NCBI RefSeq assembly: GCF_014697355.1
Contig: NZ_JACJRQ010000022.1
Span: 79,460-143,459, forward strand
Source of the DNA: Nostoc calcicola FACHB-3891
GTDB lineage: Bacteria; Cyanobacteriota; Cyanobacteriia; Cyanobacteriales; Nostocaceae
Reading direction: 5' to 3'
Length of the DNA stretch: 64,000 bases
The translations under genes were made by a program, and so were the position numbers. The first letter of the stretch is position 1. Each line of letters opens with the position of its first letter. Below, piece by piece: positions 17,767-26,267 of this stretch. Under the pieces are notes generated by a model that had not been told where the DNA came from, searched no databases, and saw only the letters and a program-made list of their open reading frames with translations.

Positions 17767-17886
17767 TAAATAAATCTATCTCAAGAAGGATGGTGGAGTC
17801 AAGCAATTTTTGCATTTATTTACACTTTTTTGTGTATCCTCGCATTGTCAAAGATAGTAGTCTCGGTCTGGTGCTAGCAGGCTAAT
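17747..17886. repeat. Direct repeat of the 3' end of the STAS gene
   Basis: GTCTGGTGCTAGCAGCCTAA at 17747 recurs at 17866 with one difference over 21 bases (GCAGGC for GCAGCC). Both copies follow an AAAGATA sequence. The second copy is outside the gene, so it is a vestige of a local duplication or of slipped replacement of the gene end. Confidence 0.65.
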
Positions 17887-18204
17887 GTCCTATCTTAACC
17901 TAGAGAACAATGTCGAGAAAAACTCATAGTGTTTCTAGCTATTGATGTAGTAAGGGAAATGACCAAAATTGGTCAAAGCAGATGCAATTGTTTGTCAGAC
18001 TCCCCAGCCTCGTGAAAACACGGCTTTTCAAGCTACTCTGAGACGATGTTTGAAAAGTATACGATCCTTCGACATCCCCCCAATCAGCCTAGAGAAAAGG
18101 GAATAACCCGATCTAAAATCCCCCTAATCCTCCTTAAAAATCAGGAGAGTAGGGGAAATTTAAAGTTTTTGACAGATCGGCTACCACTTTTAGAGCATCC
18201 TTTT
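17771..18204. other. Spacer after the STAS gene
   Basis: About 430 bases with the second copy of the STAS 3' repeat and an AATCCCCCTAATCC-type repeat near 18115-18160. I see no credible gene. Confidence 0.5.
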
Positions 18205-18765
18205 TTAGGCATTCTGGGGAGACGAAATTTGAGTTTGTTCGGATGCTGGGCGGGGAAAATTTGGCAAATCAATGCCGCTGTGACTAGCATTGCGGGTTTT
18301 GATTGCTAAACGGTAACTTACACTTTGCAGTTCCGCCTGTAGTTGGCGGTTTTCCCGTTGTAGCATTGCTACTTTTTCTCTGACTGGCGTCATGCGCTCC
18401 TCAAACTTACGACGGTAAATTTGAGGCAACTCTTGTACAACTTGCTCCAACATCCGAGTGCGATCGGTAAGTTCTTGGACAGACTGTCGCAATTGGTAAA
18501 TTTCGGAGTCACGAGTTGTAATTTGCTCTTGGTAGAATGCCACCTGTTGTTCTACAGCTTGGAGTTGTTCTTGTAAAGCTTGTAACTGGGTGGTATCACG
18601 CTCAAGATCCGGCTGTTGGGGCATAAAATTAGTATTACCCTTTACCAACCGAAAGAGTTCTTGAGATAGCTGTTGCACTAATTGATCGCGGAGCTGCAAC
18701 TCTTGGCGTAGTTGCGATACTTCCGTTGAGAGAGCTTGAACATCGGGTGTATTAGATTGGCTCAC
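18205..18765 (-). CDS. Coiled-coil hypothetical protein
   Basis: A 186-residue protein dominated by a Gln/Glu/Leu-rich coiled coil from about residue 8 to 150 (LSTEVSQLRQELQLRDQLVQ, LQALQEQLQAVEQQVAFYQ, REKVAMLQRENRQLQAELQ). The C-terminus is short, Ser/Pro-rich and disordered. No signal peptide or membrane helix. Proteins of this type are conserved in filamentous cyanobacteria next to rpsF to my knowledge; the function is unknown. A structural or scaffold role is only a guess. It is in the same orientation as rpsF, which lies upstream. Confidence 0.7.
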   Translation of the reverse strand: MSQSNTPDVQALSTEVSQLRQELQLRDQLVQQLSQELFRLVKGNTNFMPQQPDLERDTTQLQALQEQLQAVEQQVAFYQEQITTRDSEIYQLRQSVQELTDRTRMLEQVVQELPQIYRRKFEERMTPVREKVAMLQRENRQLQAELQSVSYRLAIKTRNASHSGIDLPNFPRPASEQTQISSPQNA

Positions 18766-18914
18766 AGTAGCTTACCGCTCCCATTCAGAATCTTGTCCAA
18801 TCTTAGGTATAACTGCGGGAGTACTACCTTTGGCAAGTATTTGTTAATTTAGCATTATGAGCCAAGTCACTGGTAAAGAAAAAAACAAAATTTTATTTAA
18901 GGGCATTATGCATT

Positions 18915-19015
18915 AGGGGAGATGAGGGAGAGGGGCAGTTCTTGCTGGGTGCAGGAGAGAAGCCCCTCTGTCCCCTGCTCCCCGCTCCCTGCTCCCTTGC
19001 CTCTTCCCCATCCCC
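18915..19015. repeat. Copy of a purine/pyrimidine-rich dispersed element
   Basis: It contains GGCAGTTCTTGCTGGGTGCA followed by CTCCCTGCTCCC units. The same order of segments is found in reverse complement at 26148-26245, and shorter versions lie at 35390-35565 and 55381-55435. The shared AGCAAGAA(C/T)TG core shows these are related copies rather than independent low complexity. Confidence 0.6.
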
Positions 19016-19028
19016 CATGCCCTATTCC

Positions 19029-19367
19029 CTAAGCAGTTGCAGTTGCAGTTGCAGCCACTTTGGCAGGTTTAGCCTCTTCAAGTTCCTGCTTAATTGTGAG
19101 ATAGCGAATTACTTCTTCACTCAAGCGCATGGCGCGTTCAAAAGGAGCGATCGCAGTTGCAGGTGCAGTGTAGTTGAATTGGATGTAGATGCCATCGCGG
19201 TGTCTTTTGATTTCATAAGCCAGACGACGCTTACCACGATTTTGAATTTGGATATCCTCGGCGCCTTGTTCCCGAAGTAAATTCTGATATTTCGTAACTG
19301 CTTGCTCTACCTGTTCGTCTCCCAAGTCAGGACGCAGGATGTACATTGTTTCGTAACTTGTAGTCAT
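19029..19367 (-). CDS. rpsF: 30S ribosomal protein S6
   Basis: A 112-residue small-subunit protein that binds 16S rRNA with S18 in the platform. The family signatures are YETMYILRPDLGDEQVEQAV, GKRRLAYEIKRHRDGIYIQF and the C-terminal MRLSEEVIRYLTIKQE. An Ala/Thr-rich tail (KVAATATATA) ends the protein. As in other cyanobacteria it is not adjacent to rpsR. Start ATG is at the usual position. Confidence 0.95.
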   Translation of the reverse strand: MTTSYETMYILRPDLGDEQVEQAVTKYQNLLREQGAEDIQIQNRGKRRLAYEIKRHRDGIYIQFNYTAPATAIAPFERAMRLSEEVIRYLTIKQELEEAKPAKVAATATATA

Positions 19368-19776
19368 ATTTTTCGGTTTCCCTTATGGACAAAATGGCTG
19401 CCAGTGTCAATTTATACTAATTTTATTTCAAAATACTAGTATTCATCAACATCTGAAGCAACAAGGAACTATAATCTTACCAGTTTTCAATTTTGTTTCA
19501 TTAGCCAATCCGCCGAACTTTGGATTTCATTTCTTGGATGTCCCTATTGAAATACTAGGTCGCTCACCGACCCCAGATTTCTTTAGCAAGTAAGAATCCA
19601 GCTTTTGGTGTTCGCCAGCAAATTGATTGAGCTATCAGCTTAGCCTTTTTTTAAGGGCATCTATAGCGATCGCTTTTTTTGCTCAAGGCTCAATCGGTTC
19701 GCCAAAAAGCCAACTGAGGATTGGTACTAGCCGCTTACAGGTTTTAATCAAAGACAAAAGGATATCGATCGAGGTT
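19368..19776. other. Spacer between rpsF and the FAH-family gene
   Basis: About 400 bases of divergent promoter region. An in-frame TTG upstream extension of the FAH gene crosses part of it, but the extension has no conserved sequence, so I leave it as non-coding. No motif stands out. Confidence 0.45.
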
Positions 19777-20550
19777 ATGGCGCAGCGCTATGTACGAATT
19801 CAAAATCAAGAAGGACAGATTTACTATGGTTTACTACAACCATCCTTCAATGTCCAGGTGCTAGATGCTCCACCGTGGTTACAAGGACAACCTACTGATT
19901 TGACTTTAACGCCAGAAAATTACCAAATTTTGGCTCCCTGCGCTCCGTCGAAAATTGTGGCGGTGGGGAAGAATTATGCAGATCATGCCGCAGAAATGGG
20001 AACTCCAGTGCCTTCTGAGCCACTAATTTTTCTCAAGCCACCTACGTCGATTATTCCCTCGGAGACGGAAATTAAATATCCTCCCCAGTCGCAACGAGTA
20101 GATTATGAAGGAGAGTTAGCATTAGTAATTGGCGATCGCGTTTTTGACTGTACGCCAGAAGTCGCTCAAACTAAAATTTGGGGCTACACCATCGCTAATG
20201 ATGTGACAGCACGGGATTTACAAAAACAAGATGGTCAATGGACGCGAGCCAAAGGTTTTGATACTTTTTGTCCTTTAGGCCCTTGGATTGTGCGGGAATT
20301 AAATCCAGGAGCGAGATTGCAGACTTTTTTGAATGACGACGCCAATCCAGTCCAATCTGCCTGTATCGATCGGATGGTGTTTCCCCCGGATATTTTAGTG
20401 TCTTATATCAGTCAGGTGATGACGCTAATGCCAGGGGATGTGGTGCTTACGGGAACGCCAGAGGGTGTGAGTTCATTGCAACTCGGCGATCGCGTCCGTG
20501 TAGAAATTGAGGGTATTGGTCGCTTGGAAAACACCGTAGCGACCCGTTAA
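19777..20550 (+). CDS. Fumarylacetoacetate hydrolase (FAH) family protein
   Basis: A 257-residue enzyme of the FAH superfamily, which cleaves or decarboxylates oxo-acids using Mg2+. It shows IVAVGKNYADHAAEMG (about residues 70-85), FLKPPTSIIP, the metal-binding VDYEGELALVIGDRV, the GYTIANDVTARDLQ segment and WTRAKGFDTFCPLGPWIV, then GDVVLTGTPEGV near the end. These are complete and in order. The substrate is not predictable; cyanobacterial members are often annotated as ureidoglycolate lyase or acylpyruvase without proof. The start at ATG 19777 (GAGG six bases upstream) fits family length; an upstream TTG would add about 50 unconserved residues. Confidence 0.85.
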   Translation: MAQRYVRIQNQEGQIYYGLLQPSFNVQVLDAPPWLQGQPTDLTLTPENYQILAPCAPSKIVAVGKNYADHAAEMGTPVPSEPLIFLKPPTSIIPSETEIKYPPQSQRVDYEGELALVIGDRVFDCTPEVAQTKIWGYTIANDVTARDLQKQDGQWTRAKGFDTFCPLGPWIVRELNPGARLQTFLNDDANPVQSACIDRMVFPPDILVSYISQVMTLMPGDVVLTGTPEGVSSLQLGDRVRVEIEGIGRLENTVATR

Positions 20551-20553
20551 CGA

Positions 20554-21033
20554 CTAGCGCACTTGCATATGCACCGCATCAGAAATCGCTGGAATTTCTG
20601 CATAACGTCCGATCAAAGACTGGATGACTGAATATCCAACTGCTACCACTACACCTAAAAAGATAGTGTTAGCAACTGTTTCTATTGCAAAGCTAGTACC
20701 AGGAACCTGTCCTAAAATTCGCACCAATATGGAACACAAAAATATAACTATGTCCAAAAGAATTGCCTGCATTGTGTTGAAACGAATGAAGTGACTGATT
20801 TTTTCGTTTCTGACCACCAATAGGAACAAGGCGAAGAACACGATTAGTTGTCCAAATTGTCCCAAACTACCGTAAATTATTAGCACTGGTTGCAGCGGTA
20901 AAAGCAGGACTTGTAGTACTGGAAACTCTCTTAACAAAAAGCTGCCAAAGACTAAACCATCAATTAGGGGCAGCAAGTAAGGCAAGCAAGCAAAAATCCG
21001 ATCCCAAACCGTTGTAGACCCGCGCCAAGTCAT
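20554..21033 (-). CDS. Tic20 family membrane protein
   Basis: A 159-residue polytopic membrane protein of the Tic20 family, the bacterial relatives of the chloroplast inner-envelope protein import component. Features: WDRIFACLPYLLPLIDGLVF near the N-terminus, a central ISHFIRFNTMQAILLDI motif that is typical of the family, and four hydrophobic segments (about residues 12-32, 55-80, 93-112, 122-142). In cyanobacteria the role is unproven. It converges on the FAH gene with only three bases between stops. Confidence 0.85.
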   Translation of the reverse strand: MTWRGSTTVWDRIFACLPYLLPLIDGLVFGSFLLREFPVLQVLLLPLQPVLIIYGSLGQFGQLIVFFALFLLVVRNEKISHFIRFNTMQAILLDIVIFLCSILVRILGQVPGTSFAIETVANTIFLGVVVAVGYSVIQSLIGRYAEIPAISDAVHMQVR

Positions 21034-21114
21034 TATGCATTCTCCTATGGTTCTATTTCAACAGCTACTTGACCTTAGGATAACGCAGTTGCTTGGTCTT
21101 GCTGGTAAATCCAG

Positions 21115-21312
21115 TTATTCTATATGGGCGATGCGAAAGCCCATTACACACTCATATTGGTCTGGCTGCTGTTGAGTAAGTTTGCGAATGGCTTGACCAC
21201 AACGCAGTTGACCGCCACGCCAACGGGGTTGACCGCTGCCATCAGCGAGTAAACAAGACTGGCAAACTTGCTCAGGGGCAAGGATTTGCTCGTCCATTAA
21301 AATGACTAGCAT
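21115..21312 (-). CDS. Small four-Cys hypothetical protein
   Basis: A 65-residue protein with CQSC at residues 17-20, then RWRGGQLRCGQAI and YECVMGFRIAHIE. The four Cys residues in a CxxC..C..C pattern suggest a metal site. A conserved cyanobacterial small protein to my knowledge, function unknown. The ATG at 21312 is preceded by GGAGG (AGGAGGGA on the minus strand), which supports translation. An internal ATG at residue 6 is the alternative. Confidence 0.72.
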   Translation of the reverse strand: MLVILMDEQILAPEQVCQSCLLADGSGQPRWRGGQLRCGQAIRKLTQQQPDQYECVMGFRIAHIE

Positions 21313-21720
21313 CTAAATCCCTCCTGTAAATTTTCATTGTCACCTACATTTGCCTCTCAGGAGGACACTCGTTGTAGCGGTCTAAAAGGACAGCGCGTCA
21401 TCAGTTATGGTGATTGGCGATCGCACAGCATACTTAAGAGTCACATCCTACCTGTTTGTAGCAAAAATGTGGATGTCACAATTCCATCAAAATTGTCAAC
21501 TGAATCTTAATTTATTGTATGTTCTGTTCTGTTGGAGATTGGATTGTTGACTAAAATAAGGCTGATTCCAAGGTATTGACTTTGCGAAAATTTCAGTATG
21601 TGAAACTAAGTTAACTCGATCGCCTTTTTAAGGATGCAATTACAAATTACTGAGGTAAACTTGCAAGCAAGCTAATACACAATATTACTGGGCGGCTTGT
21701 CGGTCTGGGCATCACTCACA
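21313..21720. other. Spacer before the large low-complexity protein gene
   Basis: About 400 bases with divergent orientation on each side. Several HIP1-type GATCGC motifs, no clear promoter and no coding frame seen. Confidence 0.4.
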
Positions 21721-24624
21721 ATGGAACACTGGCAATTTCTGATACAGAAGCAAGGCGATCGCTCGTGGCATATCCTGGAATCGCCAAATTTACAAATTTT
21801 GGAAGGGCAGTATAGAGTTCTGGCTCGTTCTAGCCTGCCCAATACAGATGTCGAAGTGCGCGTCACTCACTTTTCAAGACAGGAAGTCACGCCAAAACGC
21901 CGAATTTTCAAGCGTTCGCGTCGCACTAACTCAGAAGGCTTAATGGCGGTAATTCCTTTTACTTACTTTGAGCCTGGAGTTTGGGAACTGCGCTGTTCGG
22001 GCGATTTGATGTCGGATATGCTCGGTAAATCTTGGCAATACACCGTCCAACTGCAAGTTCTGTCCCAAGGGGCAGGGGGCAGGGGGCAGGGGGCAGGGGG
22101 AGATGAGGGAGATGAGGGAGATGAGGAGAGAGGTCTGAGTACAGGCTTTCGACCTTCAGAAATTCCCAGAGATGGGGATCAGGGGAGCAGAGGAGAAGTT
22201 GCAGTAAGTCTTTCCTCTGTGCCGATGCCTGACGCCCGATGCCCGATGCCCAATGCTCCCCTTGTGGAAACGCTAGATCGGGCGATCGCCGTTGCCAATG
22301 AACTACCAATTCCTACAGATGGCAGCCCTGACAACAATGTTGTTGTGCTAGATGCAATCAAACAAGAAGATACAGCTAGCAGCCTTGACACCAATATTGT
22401 GCTAGATGTAACCAAACAAGAAGCTACAGCGATCGATGAGCCGATCGGTCCTGTATGGCTCAAAGGTGAGACGGCAGAACAAATTTTACAAAATTTAATA
22501 GAATTAGCTTTACCGACTGTTGAACCGCTACCTGAAGATGAAAAGGTTACAGATTCTTCAGGAACACAACAGCCACCGCCATTATTGCTGACTTTAGATC
22601 GGGATAGTTACATTGCTCGTTGGGGAAAAGCTCTAACAATTAATGGGCATGTAGAACTGAAGGAAAAGACGAATCTAGAACTGGCTGAAACACTATCCTC
22701 AAAAAGCGTTCATGGACTCGAATTAAAAATTGAACTGCGATCGCCCTTGGAATCCCAAATCTTGAGTCAGGTACGGCAACCCTTACCAAACCAAGAACTG
22801 CCGTTCAGTATCAATACCTCAATTGATATTCCTGCTGACTGTGAATCCAAGCTAATTTTAGCAGATATCAGTTTGTATGGTAGATTCACTGAAATTAGTC
22901 AAGTGATACAGTTAGCCACGCAGTCCTTCACCATTACGGCAGATGTAACCGAATTACTGGCAATCACAGCAGCAGCAAAATCTAGCACATCAAATGAGGC
23001 GATCGGACCATCGTCGTCCTCTGACAGTTTCACGGAACCAGAAGCAACTGTTAAGCTCGATTTAAAACTATTAAATCTGGTCAAACTCCGAAAGACAGAC
23101 CAGCCTCCGCTAGTCAATCCATCGCCAAACACACCCCTACCACCACAAATTAACCTGCAAGTTCTGCGAGAAGCCACTCTACGGGCATCTCAGATGAAGA
23201 ATTCAGCTAGTTCGCCTCAATTACCAAAACTGCCCCCAATTCAAACTGATGTCAATATCCCCACAGATGTCGTTGCTGAATCTCCCATACAGAACGAGCT
23301 TCTAGAAAAGGATGCTACCATAGCTGCCATCAACTTAGAGCAGTTAGTCATCAGGCAACGTCGAATACCAATACTCGACAAGACTTTTCCATATTTGAAA
23401 CGGCTGCAAACTACGCCAAATGCTACAGAAGAAGTAAAAGAGAATGCCCCAGATACATTGGAAATTGAAGCGACTGAGGGCATAACGCAGTTAGACACAA
23501 TTACCACTGAAGATAAAAACACAGCCCAAGTACTAACTGAGCCAAATTCAGAAGCCCAAGAAGAATCTCTTACTCAAGTGCTAACTGAGCCAAATTCAGA
23601 ATTCCAAGAAGAATCTGTTGCTCAAGTGCTAACTGAGCCAAATTCAGAATTCCAAGAAGAATCTGTTGCTCAAGTATTAACTGAGCTAAATTCAGAAGCC
23701 CAAGAAGAATCTGTTGCTCAAGTACTTCCTCAACCAAATTCAGAATTTATTAAAACAAACCTTTACTCATCTCCCTTGCTCAGGAAGTGGATGCAGAGCC
23801 AAGGATACTCTTTGCCCCCAGCCATAAATGAACTGCCACCCCAAGAGTACGATAACTATGTTCCAGCCCAGCAGATGCCGCTTTCTGTCAGTGCAGAAAT
23901 TCCCAATGGTGATGTTGATGTTGTTGATGTCAGCTCGCTCTTAAGCCTAGATGCCAACGCAGAAATACTGGAAGACACAGACACAGTACAAAAAGCAGAC
24001 TCACTTATAGAGGAAGATACAGAAGTAGAAATATTACCAGAAGAACCAATATTTTCACCACCTTTGTTATCAACAATACCGCCCCCTCCTCCTCCGATAA
24101 ACAGAAATACAGCTTCAGCATGGTTGGCGCAAGAAATTGTTGTAGATGATACATACAGTGAATTAGAAGCCGATGCAACGAAGAGTTATGCCTTGGAACA
24201 AGAGGAGCAACCAGCGTCAGATTTATCTCGTTTCCTAGCTATAAATACGGTAGCCATTGAGCCTTTGCCAATTCCACAACTACATGTACCAGAGGGCGAA
24301 CTCATCGCTGGCAAGTCTGCGCTCGTGCGCGTAGTGGTGCCTGAAGTAACTCGACAAGTTGCTGTCAAGTTATGGGTTGAAGATTATCAAACTCGTTGGT
24401 TATTAGACGGCCCCCATTTACTGACAAATTTATTACCTAACGCCTTGTCTGGGTTGGAAGGGATCGCGCAATTAAATATTCCCTTTGGCTGTTTGGAAAT
24501 TCGCTTAGAAGCGATCGCTCTCGATCCGACAACCCAACAGGAAAGTCACAAAGTCACAATAGTGCGAACTGTCATCCCTCCAGACTTGCCAAATTTAGAG
24601 CTAGATGAACTATTGGGTATTTGA
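21721..24624 (+). CDS. Large hypothetical protein with beta domains and in-frame repeat DNA
   Basis: A protein of about 967 residues. The N-terminal ~115 residues (MEHWQFLIQKQGDRSWHILE, VWELRCSGDLMSDMLGKSW) and the C-terminal ~120 residues (PQLHVPEGELIAGKSALVRV, KLWVEDYQTRWLLDGP) look like beta-sandwich domains; a third lies near residues 290-420. The rest is acidic, Pro/Glu-rich and probably disordered. Bases 22069-22260 encode a Gly/Asp/Glu linker (GAGGRGQGAGGDEGDEGDE) and PMPDARCPMPNAP that are translated copies of intergenic repeats. Bases 23524-23748 encode four and a half 16-residue repeats (QVLTEPNSE.QEES). ATG 21721 is preferred to TTG 21697. Conserved in Nostocales to my knowledge; function unknown. 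Confidence 0.72.
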   Translation: MEHWQFLIQKQGDRSWHILESPNLQILEGQYRVLARSSLPNTDVEVRVTHFSRQEVTPKRRIFKRSRRTNSEGLMAVIPFTYFEPGVWELRCSGDLMSDMLGKSWQYTVQLQVLSQGAGGRGQGAGGDEGDEGDEERGLSTGFRPSEIPRDGDQGSRGEVAVSLSSVPMPDARCPMPNAPLVETLDRAIAVANELPIPTDGSPDNNVVVLDAIKQEDTASSLDTNIVLDVTKQEATAIDEPIGPVWLKGETAEQILQNLIELALPTVEPLPEDEKVTDSSGTQQPPPLLLTLDRDSYIARWGKALTINGHVELKEKTNLELAETLSSKSVHGLELKIELRSPLESQILSQVRQPLPNQELPFSINTSIDIPADCESKLILADISLYGRFTEISQVIQLATQSFTITADVTELLAITAAAKSSTSNEAIGPSSSSDSFTEPEATVKLDLKLLNLVKLRKTDQPPLVNPSPNTPLPPQINLQVLREATLRASQMKNSASSPQLPKLPPIQTDVNIPTDVVAESPIQNELLEKDATIAAINLEQLVIRQRRIPILDKTFPYLKRLQTTPNATEEVKENAPDTLEIEATEGITQLDTITTEDKNTAQVLTEPNSEAQEESLTQVLTEPNSEFQEESVAQVLTEPNSEFQEESVAQVLTELNSEAQEESVAQVLPQPNSEFIKTNLYSSPLLRKWMQSQGYSLPPAINELPPQEYDNYVPAQQMPLSVSAEIPNGDVDVVDVSSLLSLDANAEILEDTDTVQKADSLIEEDTEVEILPEEPIFSPPLLSTIPPPPPPINRNTASAWLAQEIVVDDTYSELEADATKSYALEQEEQPASDLSRFLAINTVAIEPLPIPQLHVPEGELIAGKSALVRVVVPEVTRQVAVKLWVEDYQTRWLLDGPHLLTNLLPNALSGLEGIAQLNIPFGCLEIRLEAIALDPTTQQESHKVTIVRTVIPPDLPNLELDELLGI
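23524..23748 (+). repeat. 48-bp tandem repeat inside the large hypothetical gene
   Basis: Four full 48-base units and a partial fifth, each encoding AQVLTEPNSE(A/F)QEES(V/L). The DNA units are nearly identical, indicating recent expansion; the length keeps the frame. Confidence 0.8.
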
Positions 24625-24740
24625 CTTAGGAGTTAGGAGTTAGGAGTTAGGAGTTAGGAGTTAGGAATTTTCCCCTCCCACTCCCTCATCTCCCTCATCT
24701 CCCTCATCTTCCCATCTCCTCATCTCCCCATGCCCTATGC
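24625..24740. repeat. TTAGGAG and CTCATCTCC tandem repeats
   Basis: Five TTAGGAG-type units directly after the stop of the large hypothetical gene, then CTCATCTCC units. Same families as elsewhere in the window. Confidence 0.75.
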
Positions 24741-24842
24741 CCAATATCGGCTGTGTTAAAAATCTTTAGAATTTAAAAAATCTGGCGCACTTTGCAGTAA
24801 GCTCATCTTGAATTGTAGTGTGATTTAACAGGAACCTTTACT

Positions 24843-24983
24843 ATGGCATTTGAATTTTTGCCTACGATCTTGGCTAGCACTTCCTACTTGCCTGCTATCT
24901 TCGTTCCGATCATTGGTTGGGTTTTACCAGGTGTGGTATTCGCATTTCTATTTTTATACATAGAAAGCGAAGATATTGCTTGA
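24843..24983 (+). CDS. psaI: Photosystem I reaction centre subunit VIII
   Basis: A 46-residue single-span thylakoid membrane protein. PsaI sits at the trimerisation side of photosystem I next to PsaL. The sequence MAFEFLPTILASTSYLPAIF is followed by VPIIGWVLPG and FAFLFLYIESEDIA, which matches Nostoc-type PsaI in length and in the PxxGW and LYIE residues. An AGGAACC segment lies 12-18 bases upstream. It is followed by a repeat element and then a strong terminator at 25242. Confidence 0.9.
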   Translation: MAFEFLPTILASTSYLPAIFVPIIGWVLPGVVFAFLFLYIESEDIA

Positions 24984-24989
24984 TTGGTT

Positions 24990-25097
24990 TATAGCGTTTC
25001 CCATTCAGATGCGGTACAACATTATATGGCAAGGTGTAGGGGCACGGCAGTGCCGTGCCCCTACATGTGTACCTCACGCTTGTCGGGAAACGCTATA
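24990..25097. mobile_element. 108-bp palindromic MITE-like element (TATAGCG family), copy 1
   Basis: Perfect 13-bp terminal inverted repeats (TATAGCGTTTCCC / GGGAAACGCTATA) and a central perfect palindrome at 25036-25064 (GTAGGGGCACGGCA / TGCCGTGCCCCTAC). A second full copy is at 33855-33961, with the same order of internal segments (CATTCAGATGC, GTACAACAT, AAGGTGTAGGGGCACGGCA). No coding capacity. Confidence 0.7.
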
Positions 25098-25241
25098 TAG
25101 TAATTGGTAATTGGTAATAGATTACTTCCCTTTTTACCAATTACCTAATCATTACAGCAGAATTCAGAAGTCAGAATTCAGGTATGGGGTCAATCCAAAA
25201 TCCAAAATTGATTGACCTTCCTTAAAATCCGCTGTAACAAT

Positions 25242-25273
25242 GCCGCCTATCTCAGAGAGACAGGCGGCTTTTT
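25242..25273 (+). terminator. Rho-independent terminator of psaI
   Basis: GCCGCCT / AGGCGGC arms with a 13-base loop followed by TTTTT. It lies between the convergent psaI and psbJ genes. Confidence 0.8.
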
Positions 25274-25336
25274 AATGCTGATTTCTTAACAAATGCTAGA
25301 AAATTCAGACTTTATAGTATTGGCTTCAAACTAGTT

Positions 25337-25456
25337 TTAGATTGAAGAACCCAGTCCAGCGTAGGCACCATAAAAGAAAATGCCCAAGACTGTAATTACA
25401 CCTAATCCTGCGACCGTAGCGACGACCCACAGGGGAATTCTCCCACTTCCAGACAC
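25337..25456 (-). CDS. psbJ: Photosystem II reaction centre protein J
   Basis: A 39-residue single-span PSII subunit near cytochrome b559, involved in plastoquinone/electron flow and assembly. The sequence starts SGSGRIPLWVVATVAGLG and ends FYGAYAGLGSSI, which is diagnostic. The start codon is GTG at 25456, with GGGAGGAG about eight bases upstream on the coding strand, which decides the start. It is the last gene of psbE-psbF-psbL-psbJ, 69 bases after psbL. No pump-like terminator is obvious; the psaI terminator lies beyond. Confidence 0.95.
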   Translation of the reverse strand: MSGSGRIPLWVVATVAGLGVITVLGIFFYGAYAGLGSSI

Positions 25457-25525
25457 AGCTCTCTCCTCCCTTAACAACAAATCAACACACGTTCAATAAA
25501 CAAAGATTAACAACAGTAGTTCTAG

Positions 25526-25645
25526 TTAGTTAAAGAAGTAACTAGAAAACAGAATCCCTAGAACAAAAATTAGTAGTAGTCCCAGGAATAGCGAAGTCCG
25601 GTTTAGTTCAACCGGTTGATTATTAGGATTGGGCGATTTTTCCAT
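25526..25645 (-). CDS. psbL: Photosystem II reaction centre protein L
   Basis: A 39-residue single-span PSII subunit required for the QA site and PSII dimer stability. The sequence opens MEKSPNPNNQPVELNRTSL and ends GILFSSYFFN, matching PsbL throughout. It follows psbF by nine bases. Third gene of the psbEFLJ operon. Confidence 0.96.
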   Translation of the reverse strand: MEKSPNPNNQPVELNRTSLFLGLLLIFVLGILFSSYFFN

Positions 25646-25654
25646 AACTTGCTC

Positions 25655-25792
25655 CTAGCGTTGAATAAATTGCATTGCAGCGATCGCGCCCAAAAAGAAA
25701 ACAGTTGGTACACCTAAGGTGTGAACTGCCAGCCATCTAACGGTAAAAATTGGATAGGTAACTGGCTGATTGATGTTATTGCCGCTAGTCAT
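25655..25792 (-). CDS. psbF: Cytochrome b559 beta subunit
   Basis: A 45-residue single-span protein that supplies one axial His ligand to the haem of cytochrome b559 in PSII. The conserved core is YPIFTVRWLAVHTLGVPTVF, where the His of AVHTLG is the ligand. It lies nine bases downstream of psbE. The C-terminus (AAMQFIQR) is standard. Confidence 0.97.
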   Translation of the reverse strand: MTSGNNINQPVTYPIFTVRWLAVHTLGVPTVFFLGAIAAMQFIQR

Positions 25793-25801
25793 GATCTCAA
25801 A

Positions 25802-26050
25802 CTACTTTCCAATAAATTGTTCAACTTGCTTTTTCGCTTCAAAACGGTTCTTCACAATTGGCACTTCTTGGCGTGCTTGTGTGAAATATTCATTAGGACG
25901 GGGTGTGCCAAAAGCATCATAAGCCAGTCCGGTGCTGACAAATAACCAACCAGCAATAAATAATGCGGGGATGGTGATGCTATGAATTACCCAGTAACGA
26001 ATGCTGGTAATGATGTCCGAAAACGGACGTTCTCCAGTGGTACCTGACAT
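25802..26050 (-). CDS. psbE: Cytochrome b559 alpha subunit
   Basis: An 82-residue single-span PSII core protein that carries the other haem axial His. Signature: RPFSDIITSIRYWVIHSIT, where the His of YWVIH is the ligand, then LFIAGWLFVSTGLAYDAFG and FEAKKQVEQF at the C-terminus. First gene of psbEFLJ. A GGGATTTAAATG context precedes the start. ycf48 and rubA lie upstream on the same strand, the conserved cyanobacterial order rubA-ycf48-psbEFLJ, which couples PSII assembly factors with cytochrome b559. Confidence 0.97.
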   Translation of the reverse strand: MSGTTGERPFSDIITSIRYWVIHSITIPALFIAGWLFVSTGLAYDAFGTPRPNEYFTQARQEVPIVKNRFEAKKQVEQFIGK

Positions 26051-26147
26051 TTAAATCCCTACCTTCATCAAAGAATGTATTGAGTTTATTATCCTACAAA
26101 GTTTAGAAAGAGTTACAAGTTGCAACGTTCTTCTCAGAAATAGTGAC

Positions 26148-26245
26148 TGGGGAAGAGGCAAGGGAGCAGGGAGCAGGGAGCAGAGGGGAAGGGCTTCTCC
26201 CCTGCATCCAGCAAGAATTGTCCCTCTTCCCCATCTCCCTCATCT
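26148..26245. repeat. Reverse copy of the 18915-19015 dispersed element
   Basis: GGAAGAGGCAAGGGAGCAGG units, then GGCTTCTCCCCTGCA, CCAGCAAGAATTG and CTCATCTCC units: the same modules as 18915-19015 in reverse order and complement. It fills the gap between psbE and ycf48. Confidence 0.65.
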
Positions 26246-26267
26246 CCCTCATCTCCCCACTCACTCA

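Noticed and set aside
19627..19776. Signal-peptide-like extension of the FAH-family protein
   Set aside because: It depends on a TTG start and carries no conserved residues; the family starts at about 19777.
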